Shown piece by piece: positions 1 to 13,844 of a DNA stretch of 64,000 nucleotides. Where the stretch lies: the NCBI GenBank assembly GCA_029465975.1, contig CM055747.1, forward strand, positions 14,639,542-14,703,541, read 5' to 3'. The notes under the pieces were generated by a model, which saw nothing but the letters and a program-made list of their open reading frames with translations, was not told where the DNA came from and made no database searches. How positions within the stretch are numbered: position 1 is the stretch's first letter; the number at the start of each line of letters is the position of its first letter. A program made the translations under genes and the position numbers. This stretch comes from Dallia pectoralis. Its lineage: Eukaryota > Chordata > Actinopteri > Esociformes > Umbridae.

Positions 1-3000
1 ATCGTTTATAGTCCAGATCCACATCACATCATCCAGTCATCCATATAGTCCAGATCCACATCACATCATCCAGTCAATATCGTTTATAGTCCAGATCCAC
101 ATCACATCATCCAGTCAATATCGTTTATAGTCCAGATCCACATCACATGATCCAGTCAATATCGTTTATAGTCCAGATCCACATCACATGATCCAGTCAA
201 TATCGTTTATAGTCCAGATCCACATCACATCATCCAGTCAATATCGTTTATAGTCCAGATCCACATCACATCATCCAGTCAATATCGTTTATAGTCCAGA
301 TCCACATCACATCATCCAGTCAATATCGTTTATATTCCAGAGTCCACATCACATCATCCAGTCATCCATATAGTCCAGATCCACATCACATCATCCAGTC
401 AATATCGTTTATAGTCCAGATCCACATCACATCATCCAGTCAATATCGTTTATAGTCCAGATCCACATCACATCATCCAGTCATCCATATAGTCCAGATC
501 CACATCACATCATCCAGTCAATATCGTTTATAGTCCAGATCCACATCACATCATCCAGTCATCCATATAGTCAGATCCACATCACATCATCCAGTCAATA
601 TCGTTTATAGTCCAGATCCACATCACATCATCCAGTCAATATCGTTTATAGTCCAGATCCATCACATCATCCAGTCATCCATATAGTCAGATCCACATCA
701 CATCATCCAGTCAATATCGTTTATAGTCCAGATCCACATCACATCATCCAGTCAATATCGTTTATAGTCCAGATCCACATCACATCATCCAGTCAATATT
801 GTTTATAGTCAGATCCACATCACATCATCCAGTCATCCATATAGTCAGATCCACATCACATCATCCAGTCAATATCGTTTATAGTCCAGATCCACATCAC
901 ATCATCCAGTCAATATCGTTTATAGTCCAGATCCACATCACATCATCCAGTCATCCATATAGTCCAGATCCACATCACATCATCCAGTCAATATCGTTTA
1001 TAGTCCAGATCCACATCACATCATCCAGTCAATATCGTTTATAGTCCAGATCCACATCACATCATCCAGTCAATATCGTTTATAGTCCAGATCCACATCA
1101 CATCATCCAGTCATCCATATAGTCCAGATCCACATCACATCATCCAGTCAATATCGTTTATAGTCCAGATCCACATCACACTATCCAGTCAATATCGTTT
1201 ATAGTCCAGATCCACATCACATCATCCAGTCAATATCCAGATCCACATCACATCATCCAGTCAATATCGTTTATAGTCCAGAGTCCACATCATAGTCAGA
1301 TAGTCCAGATCAAATCACATCATCCAGTCAATATCGTTTATAGTCCAGATCCACATCACATCATCCAGTCATCCATATAGTCAGATCCACATCACATCAT
1401 CCAGTCAATATCGTTTATAGTCCAGATCCACATCACATCATCCAGTCATCCATATAGTCAGATCACATCCATCATCCAGTCAATATCGTTTATAGTCCAG
1501 ATCCATCACATCATCCAGTCAATATCGTTTATAGTCCAGATCCACATCACATCATCCAGTCATCCATATAGTCAGATCCACATCACATCATCCAGTCAAT
1601 ATCGTTTATAGTCCAGATCCACATCACATCATCCAGTCATCCATATAGTCCAGATCCACATCACACTATCCAGTCAATATTGTTTATAGTCCAGATCCAC
1701 ATCACATCATCCAGTCAATATCGTTTATAGTCCAGATCCACATCACATCATCCAGTCAATATTGTTTATAGTCCAGATCCACATCACATCATCCAGTCAA
1801 TATCGTTTATAGTCCAGATCCACATCACATCATCCAGTCAATATTGTTTATAGTCCAGATCCACATCACATCATCCAGTCATCCATATAGTCCAGATCCA
1901 CATCACATCATCCAGTCATCCATATAGTCCAGATCCACATCACACTATCCAGTCAATATCGTTTATAGTCCAGATCCACATCACATCATCCAGTCAATAT
2001 CGTTTATAGTCCAGATCCACATCACATCATCCAGTCAATATCGTTTATAGTCCAGAGTCCACATCACACTATCCAGTCAATATCGTTTATAGTCCAGATC
2101 CAAATCACATCATCCAGTCAATATCGTTTATAGTCCAGATCCACATCACATCATCCAGTCATCCATATAGTCCAGATCCACATCACATCATCCAGTCAAT
2201 ATCGTTTATAGTCCAGATCCACATCACATCATCCAGTCAATATCGTTTATAGTCCAGATCCACATCACATCATCCAGTCAATATCGTTTATAGTCCAGAT
2301 CCACATCACATCATCCAGTCATCCATATAGTCCAGATCCACATCACATCATCCAGTCAATATCGTTTATAATCCAGATCCACATCACATCATCCAGTCAT
2401 CCATATAGTCCAGATCCACATCACATCATCCAGTCAATATCGTTTATAGTCCAGATCCACATCACATCATCCAGTCAATATCGTTTATAGTCCAGATCCA
2501 CATCACATCATCCAGTCAATATCGTTTATAGTCCAGATCCACATCACATCATCCAGTCATCCATATAGTCCAGATCCACATCACATCATCCAGTCAATAT
2601 CGTTTATAGTCCAGATCCACATCACATCATCCAGTCAATATCGTTTATAGTCCAGATCCACATCACATCATCCAGTCAATATTGTTTATAGTCCAGATCC
2701 ACATCACATCATCCAGTCAATATCGTTTATAGTCCAGATCCACATCACATCATCCAGTCAATATCGTTTATAGTCCAGATCCACATCACATCATCCAGTC
2801 ATCCATATAGTCCAGATCCACATCACATCATCCAGTCAATATCGTTTATAGTCCAGATCCACATCACATCATCCAGTCAATATCGTTTATAGTCCAGATC
2901 CACATCACATCATCCAGTCAATATTGTTTATAGTCCAGATCCACGTCACATCATCCAGTCATCCATATAGTCCAGATCCACATCACATCATCCAGTCAAT

Positions 3001-6000
3001 ATCGTTTATAGTCCAGATCCACATCACATCATCCAGTCAATATCGTTTATAGTCCAGATCCACATCACATCATCCAGTCAATATTGTTTATAGTCCAGAT
3101 CCACATCACATCATCCAGTCAATATCGTTTATAGTCCAGATCCACATCACATCATCCAGTCAATATCGTTTATAGTCCAGATCCACATCACATCATCCAG
3201 TCATCCATATAGTCCAGATCCACATCACATCATCCAGTCAATATCGTTTATAGTCCAGATCCACATCACATCATCCAGTCAATATCGTTTATAGTCCAGA
3301 TCCACATCACATCATCCAGTCAATATCGTTTATAGTCCAGATCCACATCACATCATCCAGTCATCCATATAGTCCAGATCCACATCACATCATCCAGTCA
3401 ATATCGTTTATAGTCCAGATCCACATCACATCATCCAGTCAATATCGTTTATAGTCCAGATCCACATCACATCATCCAGTCAATATTGTTTATAGTCCAG
3501 ATCCACATCACATCATCCAGTCAATATCGTTTATAGTCCAGATCCACATCACATCATCCAGTCAATATCGTTTATAGTCCAGATCCACATCACATCATCC
3601 AGTCATCCATATAGTCCAGATCCACATCACATCATCCAGTCAATATCGTTTATAGTCCAGATCCACATCACATCATCCAGTCAATATCGTTTATAGTCCA
3701 GATCCACATCACATCATCCAGTCAATATCGTTTATAGTCCAGATCCACATCACATCATCCAGTCAATATCGTTTATAGTCCAGATCCACATCACATCATC
3801 CAGTCATCCATATAGTCCAGATCCACATCACATCATCCAGTCAATATCGTTTATAGTCCAGATCCACATCACACTATCCAGTCAATATCGTTTATAGTCC
3901 AGATCCACATCACATCATCCAGTCAATATCGTTTATAGTCCAGATCCACATCACATCATCCAGTCAATATCGTTTATAGTCCAGAGTCCACATCACACTA
4001 TCCAGTCAATATCGTTTATAGTCCAGAGTCCACATCACACTATCCAGTCAATATCGTTTATAGTCCAGATCCAAATCACATCATCCAGTCAATATCGTTT
4101 ATAGTCCAGATCCACATCACATCATCCAGTCATCCATATAGTCCAGATCCACATCACATCATCCAGTCAATATCGTTTATAGTCCAGATCCACATCACAT
4201 CATCCAGTCATCCATATAGTCCAGATCCACATCACATCATCCAGTCAATATCGTTTATAGTCCAGATCCACATCACATCATCCAGTCAATATCGTTTATA
4301 GTCCAGATCCACATCACATCATCCAGTCATCCATATAGTCCAGATCCACATCACATCATCCAGTCAATATCGTTTATAGTCCAGATCCACATCACATCAT
4401 CCAGTCATCCATATAGTCCAGATCCACATCACACTATCCAGTCAATATTGTTTATAGTCCAGATCCACATCACATCATCCAGTCAATATCGTTTATAGTC
4501 CAGATCCACATCACATCATCCAGTCAATATTGTTTATAGTCCAGATCCACATCACATCATCCAGTCAATATCGTTTATAGTCCAGATCCACATCACATCA
4601 TCCAGTCAATATTGTTTATAGTCCAGATCCACATCACATCATCCAGTCAATATCGTTTATAGTCCAGATCCACATCACATCATCCAGTCATCCATATAGT
4701 CCAGATCCACATCACACTATCCAGTCAATATTGTTTATAGTCCAGATCCACATCACATCATCCAGTCAATATCGTTTATAGTCCAGATCCACATCACATC
4801 ATCCAGTCAATATCGTTTATAGTCCAGATCCACATCACATCATCCAGTCAATATCGTTTATAGTCCAGATCCACATCACATCATCCAGTCAATATCGTTT
4901 ATAGTCCAGATCCACATCACATCATCCAGTCAATATCGTTTATAGTCCAGATCCACATCACATCATCCAGTCATCCATATAGTCCAGATCCACATCACAT
5001 CATCCAGTCAATATCGTTTATAGTCAGATCCACATCACATCATCCAGTCAATATCGTTTATAGTCCAGATCCACATCACATCATCCAGTCAATATCGTTT
5101 ATAGTCCAGATCCACATCACATCATCCAGTCATCCATATAGTCCAGATCCACATCACATCATCCAGTCAATATCGTTTATAGTCAGATCCACATCACATC
5201 ATCCAGTCAATATCGTTTATAGTCCAGATCCACATCACATCATCCAGTCAATATTGTTTATAGTCCAGATCCACATCACATCATCCAGTCAATATTGTTT
5301 ATAGTCCAGATCCACATCACATCATCCAGTCAATATCGTTTATAGTCCAGATCCACATCACATCATCCAGTCATCCATATAGTCCAGATCCACATCACAT
5401 CATCCAGTCAATATCGTTTATAGTCCAGATCCACATCACATCATCCAGTCAATATCGTTTATAGTCCAGATCCACATCACATCATCCAGTCAATATCGTT
5501 TATAGTCCAGATCCACATCACACCATCCAGTCAATATCGTTTATAGTCCAGATCCACATCACATCATCCAGTCAATATCGTTTATAGTCCAGATCCACAT
5601 CACATCATCCAGTCAATATCGTTTATAGTCCAGATCCACATCACATCATCCAGTCATCCATATAGTCCAGATCCACATCACATCATCCAGTCAATATCGT
5701 TTATAGTCCAGATCCACATCACACTATCCAGTCAATATCGTTTATAGTCCAGATCCACATCACATCATCCAGTCAATATCGTTTATAGTCCAGATCCACA
5801 TCACATCATCCAGTCATCCATATAGTCCAGATCCACATCACATCATCCAGTCATCCATATAGTCCAGATCCACATCACATCATCCAGTCAATATCGTTTA
5901 TAGTCCAGATCCACATCACATCATCCAGTCAATATCGTTTATAGTCCAGATCCACATCACATCATCCAGTCAATATTGTTTATAGTCCAGATCCACATCA

Positions 6001-7838
6001 CATCATCCAGTCAATATTGTTTATAGTCCAGATCCACATCACATCATCCAGTCAATATCGTTTATAGTCCAGATCCACATCACATCATCCAGTCATCCAT
6101 ATAGTCCAGATCCACATCACATCATCCAGTCAATATCGTTTATAGTCCAGATCCACATCACATCATCCAGTCAATATCGTTTATAGTCCAGATCCACATC
6201 ACATCATCCAGTCAATATCGTTTATAGTCCAGATCCACATCACACCATCCAGTCAATATCGTTTATAGTCCAGATCCACATCACATCATCCAGTCAATAT
6301 CGTTTATAGTCCAGATCCACATCACATCATCCAGTCAATATCGTTTATAGTCCAGATCCACATCACATCATCCAGTCATCCATATAGTCCAGATCCACAT
6401 CACATCATCCAGTCAATATCGTTTATAGTCCAGATCCACATCACACTATCCAGTCAATATCGTTTATAGTCCAGATCCACATCACATCATCCAGTCAATA
6501 TCGTTTATAGTCCAGATCCACATCACATCATCCAGTCATCCATATAGTCCAGATCCACATCACATCATCCAGTCATCCATATAGTCCAGATCCACATCAC
6601 ATCATCCAGTCAATATCGTTTATAGTCCAGATCCACATCACACTATCCAGTCAATATCGTTTATAGTCCAGATCCACATCACATCATCCAGTCAATATCG
6701 TTTATAGTCCAGATCCACATCACATCATCCAGTCAATATCGTTTATAGTCCAGATCCACATCACATCATCCAGTCAATATCGTTTATAGTCCAGATCCAC
6801 ATCACATCATCCAGTCATCCATATAGTCCAGATCCACATCACATCATCCAGTCATCCATATAGTCCAGATCCACATCACACTATCCAGTCAATATTGTTT
6901 ATAGTCCAGATCCACATCACATCATCCAGTCAATATCGTTTATAGTCCAGATCCACATCACATCATCCAGTCAATATCGTTTATAGTCCAGATCCACATC
7001 ACATCATCCAGTCATCCATATAGTCCAGATCCACATCACACTATCCAGTCAATATTGTTTATAGTCCAGATCCACATCACATCATCCAGTCAATATCGTT
7101 TATAGTCCAGATCCACATCACATCATCCAGTCAATATTGTTTATAGTCCAGATCCACATCACATCATCCAGTCATCCATATAGTCCAGATCCACATCACA
7201 TCATCCAGTCATCCATATAGTCCAGATCCACATCACATCATCCAGTCAATATCGTTTATAGTCCAGATCCACATCACATCATCCAGTCAATATCGTTTAT
7301 AGTCCAGATCCACATCACATCATCCAGTCAATATCGTTTATAGTCCAGATCCACATCACATCATCCAGTCAATATCGTTTATAGTCCAGATCCACATCAC
7401 ATCATCCAGTCAATATCGTTTATAGTCCAGATCCACATCACATCATCCAGTCATCCATATAGTCCAGATCCACATCACATCATCCAGTCAATATCGTTTA
7501 TAGTCCAGATCCACATCACATCATCCAGTCAATATCGTTTATAGTCCAGATCCACATCACATCATCCAGTCAATATCGTTTATAGTCCAGATCCACATCA
7601 CATCATCCAGTCAATATCGTTTATAGTCCAGATCCACATCACATCATCCAGTCAATATCGTTTATAGTCCAGATCCACATCACATCATCCAGTCAATATC
7701 GTTTATAGTCCAGATCCACATCACATCATCCAGTCAATATCGTTTATAGTCCAGATCCACATCACATCATCCAGTCATCCATATAGTCCAGATCCACATC
7801 ACACTATCCAGTCAATATCGTTTATAGTCCAGATCCAC
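1..7838. repeat. 7.8 kb minisatellite, 41/37 bp units, in spag7 intron
   Basis: About 195 head-to-tail units fill the left end. The main unit is 41 bp (contains tagtccagatccacatcaca and ends in caatatcgttta); a 37 bp variant replaces the caatatcgttta part with tccata and recurs every few units. Minor variants (cactatcc, caccatcc, attgttta) are repeated in order, showing block duplications of about 722 bp. The array runs off the left edge and stops about 60 bp before a spag7 exon, so it lies in an intron of that gene. No conserved coding sequence is visible; the 81-codon open stretch at 799-1044 is a by-product of the repeat. Confidence 0.97.
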
Positions 7839-7900
7839 ATAACTAAATCATTTCTCAGTCTCCAATAGCTGCCTTCTGACCGGTTTTCTTTTTCTTTCAG

Positions 7901-10900
7901 ATGGAGAAGGAGGTCTCAGAATTTATTCAAGACAGTTTGCAACAGAAGAGGAAGTACAATGTCATGGGAAAGATTGAAAGAAGCATATTGTAAATGGAAC
8001 ATTTATAAATTTCAATCTGTATTTGAAACAATAATCGCATGATCAATACAGTAAAACCTTCACTTACGGAGCACATAGAAAACCAAAACTGAAACTGTAA
8101 ATGTCTTTAAATGAGATATTGTCCTGACTTTGTGTTTTGTTATAGACACGATGTAGCTGAGGTGGCTGGTCTCACATCGTTTTCCTTTGGAGAGGATGAG
8201 GAGAGCAGATATGTTATGATCTTTAAGAAGGTCAGTCCTCTGCAGATTCCTGGGTTAACGTTGAGGTAACATTGGGTTAACGTTGAGGTAACATTGGGTT
8301 AACGTTGAGGTAACATTGGGTTAACGTTGAGTTAACAGATGTAATCAGATGTACATGCACTTCCTGGACTGGTACCATTGTCCACAGTGACTGCATTCTA
8401 TTACACATTTTCTATTCATTATTTCCCCTATAAGGAACATACATAACCAAAAAGAGAAGGTGAATGTGAATATGAATGTGGTGAATATGAATGTGGTGAA
8501 TGTGAATATGAATGTGGTGAATGTGAATATGAATGTGGTGAATGTGAATGTGGTGAATGTGAATATGAATGTGGTGAATATGAATGTGAATATGAATGTG
8601 AATATGAATGTGGTGAATGTGAATATGAATGTGGTGAATGTGAATGTGGTGAATGTGAATATGAATGTGGTGAATGTGAATATGAATGTGAATATGAATG
8701 TGGTGAATGTGAATATGAATGTGGTGAATATGAATGTGGTGAATGTGAATATGAATGTGGTGAATGTGAATATGAATGTGGTGAATATGAATGTGGTGAA
8801 TGTGAATGTGGTGAATATGAATGTGGTGAATGTGAATATGAATGTGGTGAATATGAATGTGGTGAATATGAATGTGGTGAATATGAATGTGGTGAATATG
8901 AATATGAATGTGGTGAATGTGAATGTGGTGAATATGAATGTGGTGAATATGAATGTGGTGAATGTGAATATGAATGTGGTGAATGTGAATATGAATGTGG
9001 TGAATGTGAATATGAATGTGGTGAATGTGAATATGAATGTGGTGAATATGAATGTGGTGAATGTGAATATGAATGTGGTGAATGTGAATATGAATGTGGT
9101 GAATGTGAATATGAATGTGGTGAATGTGAATATGAATGTGGTGAATGTGAATATGAATGTGGTGAATGTGAATATGAATGTGGTGAATGTGAATATGAAT
9201 GTGGTGAATGTGAATATGAATGTGGTGAATGTGAATATGAATGTGGTGAATGTGAATATGAATGTGGTGAATGTGAATATGAATGTGGTGAATGTGAATA
9301 TGAATGTGGTGAATGTGAATATGAATGTGAATATGAATGTGGTGAATGTGAATATGAATGTGGTGAATGTGAATATGAATGTGGTCAATGTGAGTATGAA
9401 TGTGGTGAATGTGAATATGAATGTGGTGAATGTGAATGTGAATATGAATGTGGTGAATGTGAATGTGAATATGAATATGAATGTTGTGAATATGAAGGTG
9501 AATATGAATATGAATGTGGTGAATGTGAATAAGGTAAATGTGTTTGATGACTCTGGCAGGAGTTTGCTCCATCGGATGACGAGCTGGAGGCTTACCGGAA
9601 AGGGGAGGAGTGGGACCCCAAAAAAGCAGAATATCGGCGCAGACTTAAAGTAAGGCTGGAGATATGCACTCACTCATTCACCTGGAGATATGCACTCGCT
9701 CATTCACCTGGAGATATGCACTCGCTCATTCACCTGGAGATATGCACTCGCTCATTCACCTGGAGATATGCACTCGCTCATTCACCTGGAGATATGCACT
9801 CACTCATTCACCTGGAGATATGCACTCACTCATTCACCTGGAGATATGCACTCACTCATTCACCTGGAGATATGCACTCGCTCATTCACCTGGAGATATG
9901 CACTCACTCATTCACCTGGAGATATGCACTCGCTCATTCACCTGGAGATATGCACTCGCTCATTCACCTGGAGATATGCACTCGCTCATTCACCTGGAGA
10001 TATGCACTCGCTCATTCACCTGGAGATATGCACTCGCTCATTCACCTGGAGATATGCACTCGCTCATTCACCTGGAGATATGCACTCGCTCATTCACCTG
10101 GAGATATGCACTCGCTCATTCACCTGGAGATATGCACTCGCTCATTCACCTGGAGATATGCACTGCTCATTCACCTGGAGGTAGGCACTCGCTCATTCAC
10201 CTGGAGGTAGGCACTCGCTCATTCACCTGGAGGTAGGCACTCGCTCATTCACCTGGAGGTAGGCACTCGCTCATTCACCTGGAGGTAGGCACTCGCTCAT
10301 TCACCTGGAGGTAGGCACTCGCTCATTCACCTGGAGGTAGGCACTCGCTCATTCACCTGGAGGTAGGCACTCGCTCATTCACCTGGAGGTAGGCACTCGC
10401 TCATTCACCTGGAGGTAGGCACTCGCTCATTCACCTGGAGGTAGGCACTCGCTCATTCACCTGGAGGTAGGCACTCGCTCATTCACCTGGAGGTAGGCAC
10501 TCGCTCATTCACCTGGAGGTAGGCACTCGCTCATTCACCTGGAGGTAGGCACTCGCTCATTCACCTGGAGGTAGGCACTCGCTCATTCACCTGGAGGTAG
10601 GCACTCGCTCATTCACCTGGAGGTAGGCACTCGCTCATTCACCTGGAGGTAGGCACTCGCTCATTCACCTGGAGGTAGGCACTCGCTCATTCACCTGGAG
10701 GTAGGCACTCGCTCATTCACCTGGAGGTAGGCACTCGCTCATTTAGTAACACAATGCAGGAGGTATGCACGCTCACACTGTGGTTCTAGAGAGGGATGGG
10801 TGGGTTCAGAACTGTTGGGCCTTGATAAGGGATCCTGTTACTCTATTGGTTACTCTATTGGTTACTCTATTGGTTACTCTATTGTAGGGGTGGGCGATAT

Positions 10901-13270
10901 GGGAAAAATATCATATCACGATTTTTTCAGGAAAAATCACGATTCACGATTTTATCACAATTCTTTTTCATGTTGCTTTTTAAGACTATTTTGCAAATTA
11001 CTGAGCTGCAATGCAAGCAAATTATATCTCCATTTAAAAATTATAGCGATACAAGGTAACAAAACATAAAAGGGAATTTTTTTAAGTAGCATATTTTAAT
11101 CACGTGTATATTTAATGGAAGTGCAATTGTGCAAAGAAGCACCTTTATTCTCATCCGCAGCTTCACCATCCATTCACTGTGTAACCTGCCATCCATCTAC
11201 AGCATCAGATGATCTACTGTGTTATCATCCTGAATTAAATGAATTAGGATGAATTATGAATTATCAAGTAAAACATTTTACTAAAATAGTATGTAGCCTA
11301 TTTATTGTCTTATGTAACATACAATACAAAATTAAAACCATGATTTTAAAATCACAGGCTATGCTATTTAAATTTCTAAATATCGAATAAATGAAAATCC
11401 ATCAAACTGTATGTCCTATTTTGATGTCATAAATGCTAAAACATTTTATGCAAATCTAAATGATTTGCGCATGATTGGCCGTATATATTGCAACACAGAC
11501 TCTTGAAATAAAAACATTAGGCTACAGTGTATAATTCGATCATTTACATTTGTAAAATGTATTAGCCTATAGTAATTACAGTCCAGTAACTAAGGCACTA
11601 TAGACAATGAAACACGTATTTTACAACACAGTTTGTATATTGGTCACGGTCGGGTATATTCTGCTGTTACCCGGTAGATACATTAATCAATTTCGTTTTG
11701 TATTTTCGTTCTGTTTATTGAGTAAAACATATATTTCTTTATAAACGTAGGCCTACCTCTTTTTTCTAGTTCATTCAAATTCAACCAAGCCAATCAATCT
11801 ATTATCTATGTATATCTCGCAGCTTTTGTCTGCCTGAGCAGGACACGCATACTAACCGGTTGCACTGCGCACAGTGTTCATTAGTGATGTTATGAGTGCA
11901 CATGAGACCGCAGCAAATTAATCGGTTACATATATCCAGTTTCATATAGATCGGACCAAAACGAGTCCAATATAGATCAGACCAAAACGAGATCAGACCA
12001 AAACGCGGCCAGTTTCTGAAAACGGGACAAGGTAAAATGCACGTATTTAGGAAAAGTCATGGAAGGACGAGGCTGTAGCTTTTCAACATTATATATTTAT
12101 TTTAATTACTAACTGCAACGCCCGGGGGCATGGGCTGTTGGCGCTTCTTGTGTTAACACGCTGACATCTAGCCCACCGCGCATTGCATGTTGATACGTAG
12201 CTGAAAAAACGCCATAGATCTGCATCTAATTGAACGTGCACTGGAGCGCGATTCTACGATATTTCCGAAAAAGTGAATCGTGGAGACATTTTAATAGTCC
12301 ACGATTAAATATCGTCATATCGCACACCCCTACTCTATTGGTTACTCTATTGGTTACTCTATTGGTTACTCTATTGGTTACTCTGTTCTTCAGGAGCAGG
12401 CTGCATTGGAGGAGGAGACTGTGTCTAAAACACAGAAGAGAGCAGCTTCTCCCAGTTCCAATTACCATGACAAATACAGCCACCTGATTGGCACATCGTC
12501 TGCTAAGGATGCGGCACATACGCTGGAGGCCAACCAGGCATATGGCATGGGTGAGTGTGAACACACTGGCTGTTCATTTGTAATGGGTGAGTGTGAACAC
12601 GCTGGCTGTTCATTTGTAATGGGTGAGTGTGAACACACTGGCTGTTCATTTGTAATGGGTGAGTGTGAACACGCTGGCTGTTCATTTGTAATGGGTGAGT
12701 GTGAACACGCTGGCTGTTCATTTGTAATGGGTGAGTGTGAACACGCTGGCTGTTCATTTGTAATGGGTGAGTGTGAACACACTGGCTGTTCATTTGTAAT
12801 GGGTGAGCGTGAACACACTGGCTGTTCATTTGTAATGGGTGAGCGTGAACACGCTGGCTGTTCATTTGTAATGGGTGAGCGTGAACACGCTGGCTGTTCA
12901 TTTGTAATGGGTGAGCGTGAACACGCTGGCTGTTTATTTGTAATGGGTGAGCGTGAACACGCTGGCTGTTCATTTGTAATGGGTGAGCGTGAACACGCTG
13001 GCTGTTCATTTGTAATGGGTGAGCGTGAACACGCTGGCTGTTCATTTGTAATGGGTGAGCGTGAACACGCTGGCTCTTCATTTGTCATCACAACTACATG
13101 ACAGTTCTTGGTAAACTTTGTTCTGTCTAAATGTGTCGCTCTCCTCAGTACCTGTGGCTAACAAGAGGGACACCCGTTCCATAGAGCAGGCGATGAATGA
13201 GATCCGGGCGAAGAAACGTCAGAAGACAGAGGAAGACGAAGCGGGAGTGGGGAGCAGTATTTCCTCTTGA
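7901..13270 (+). CDS. spag7: Sperm-associated antigen 7 (R3H domain), 3' part of gene, five exons
   Basis: Exons: 7901-7989, 8146-8230, 9560-9649, 12394-12550, 13149-13270 (stop TGA 13268-13270). They join in frame to 180 codons; every junction has AG/GT and phases agree. The protein starts inside the family at MEKEVSEFIQDS, passes the R3H signature RSILH (Arg-x3-His), the conserved GLTSFSFGED and RYVMIFKK, then EEWDPKKAE, YKDKYSHLIG-like YHDKYSHLIG, AKDAAH, and ends with VANKRDTRSIEQAMNEI and a Lys-rich tail. This matches vertebrate SPAG7 (about 227 residues) nearly end to end. About 50 N-terminal residues must be encoded upstream of the 7.8 kb array, outside the window. R3H domains bind single-stranded nucleic acid; the exact role of SPAG7 is poorly known. 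All four internal introns contain tandem arrays and the third also holds a hAT-like insertion. Identification is secure; the cellular role is not shown by sequence. Confidence 0.95.
8249..8337. repeat. 22 bp tandem repeat, about 4 copies
   Basis: Units of 22 bp (gggttaacgttgaggtaaca plus ttg-type filler) begin about 20 bases after the 5' splice site of the spag7 exon ending at 8230. Each unit contains gag/gtaaca, a weak 5' splice-site look-alike. Confidence 0.9.
8456..9533. repeat. Composite 9/12 bp minisatellite (gaatgtggt / gaatgtgaatat)
   Basis: Irregular mixtures of gaatgtggt and gaatgtgaatat, most often as a 21 bp composite, fill this spag7 intron up to 26 bases before the exon at 9560. 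All units are multiples of 3, so several frames stay open for about 390-440 codons (Asn-Val-Asn-Met or His-Ile polymers); these are not genes. Confidence 0.95.
9655..10744. repeat. 26 bp minisatellite with two subfamilies, about 42 copies
   Basis: The array starts six bases after the 5' splice site of the spag7 exon 9560-9649. Units up to about 10160 read ctggagatatgcactcgctc; units after that read ctggaggtaggcactcgctc. The switch is abrupt and the right half carries ggag/gtaggc, a good splice-donor look-alike, in every copy (about 22). The three-frame open stretches are repeat artefacts. Confidence 0.95.
10828..12388. repeat. 12 bp microsatellite interrupted by a transposon
   Basis: Copies of ggttactctatt lie at about 10838-10884 and again at 12333-12385. 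The two halves were one array before the element at 10885-12332 inserted. The right half leads directly into the pyrimidine-rich tract (ttctgttcttcag) of the acceptor for the spag7 exon at 12394. Confidence 0.9.
10885..12332. mobile_element. Non-autonomous hAT-like DNA transposon, 1448 bp
   Basis: The ends are inverted repeats of about 17 bp: taggggtgggcgatatg on the left and the complement of taggggtgtgcgatatg on the right (one mismatch). The flanks are an exact 8 bp duplication CTCTATTG at 10877-10884 and 12333-12340, the size made by hAT transposases. The interior is AT-rich and has no transposase-like reading frame, so it must have been mobilised in trans. Because the target is a 12 bp repeat, the flanking match alone is weaker evidence, but together with the inverted ends the call is firm. 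It sits in a spag7 intron. Confidence 0.85.
12545..13092. repeat. 36 bp minisatellite carrying the spag7 5' splice site, 15 copies
   Basis: The spag7 exon ends ...ggcatgg/gtgagtg at 12550/12551. Each following 36 bp unit repeats aatgg/gtgagtgtgaacac, that is the last exonic bases plus the donor. Early copies keep gtgagt; the later half has changed to gtgagc. The long open frames on both strands here are artefacts of a unit divisible by 3. Confidence 0.93.
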
Positions 13271-13778
13271 GAGAGTGTGTGTGTGGTTGCATGCGTAATT
13301 GACTTGAATATAGGAGAGAACCTTTTGAGGAACATCTCCAGTATTAACGAGGCCTACTGCAGGCCTACTGCATTGACATGTCCTACATGTTTGATGGGAA
13401 ATGCAGCACATGTAGGGAATCTCATGGGTATGGGTGGAAGGTTCTTGAATTAAGTATATACTGTCTTCTCCTAGATTGGTTGATTTATTTTTATACTCCA
13501 ACCAAAAACGTTTTTGGGTCTGGCAAGTGCATTTTCTCCATTAGCTTTCTCTTCCTGTTTACTCTAAAGAACTGAAGTCTCCTTTTTCTGTGAAAGTAAA
13601 GAAGTACAACCATGACAGTGAACAGGTGGTTGCCAACCGTTTAGGCGTTTCACTGTTACATTGAGAATTTGATTAGCGACATCTAGTGGCAGTATGGAGT
13701 TAATGCATCTTTTTTATTAGAATGTTTTGTGTTTTTAGCTACGTCATGTCTTCAGGCTCATTATGTTTTAAACCCACA

Positions 13779-13784
13779 AATAAA
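13779..13784 (+). promoter_or_regulatory. Candidate polyadenylation signal of spag7
   Basis: AATAAA lies about 510 bases after the spag7 stop codon. A second AATAAA at 14616-14621 is an alternative after the 20 bp array. Confidence 0.5.
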
Positions 13785-13844
13785 GTGAATGGTACCTATA
13801 AACTAGCCAATTGAAATACTGCTTGTACTTTAGACATACCGCAG

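Noticed and set aside
1..7838. CRISPR-like array
   Set aside because: Units are contiguous with no unique spacers, and the context is a vertebrate intron.
8345..9673. Open frames of 386-442 codons on both strands (Thr-Phe-Ile or His-Ile polymers)
   Set aside because: They only exist because the repeat units are multiples of three; no non-repetitive coding sequence and they span a real spag7 exon.
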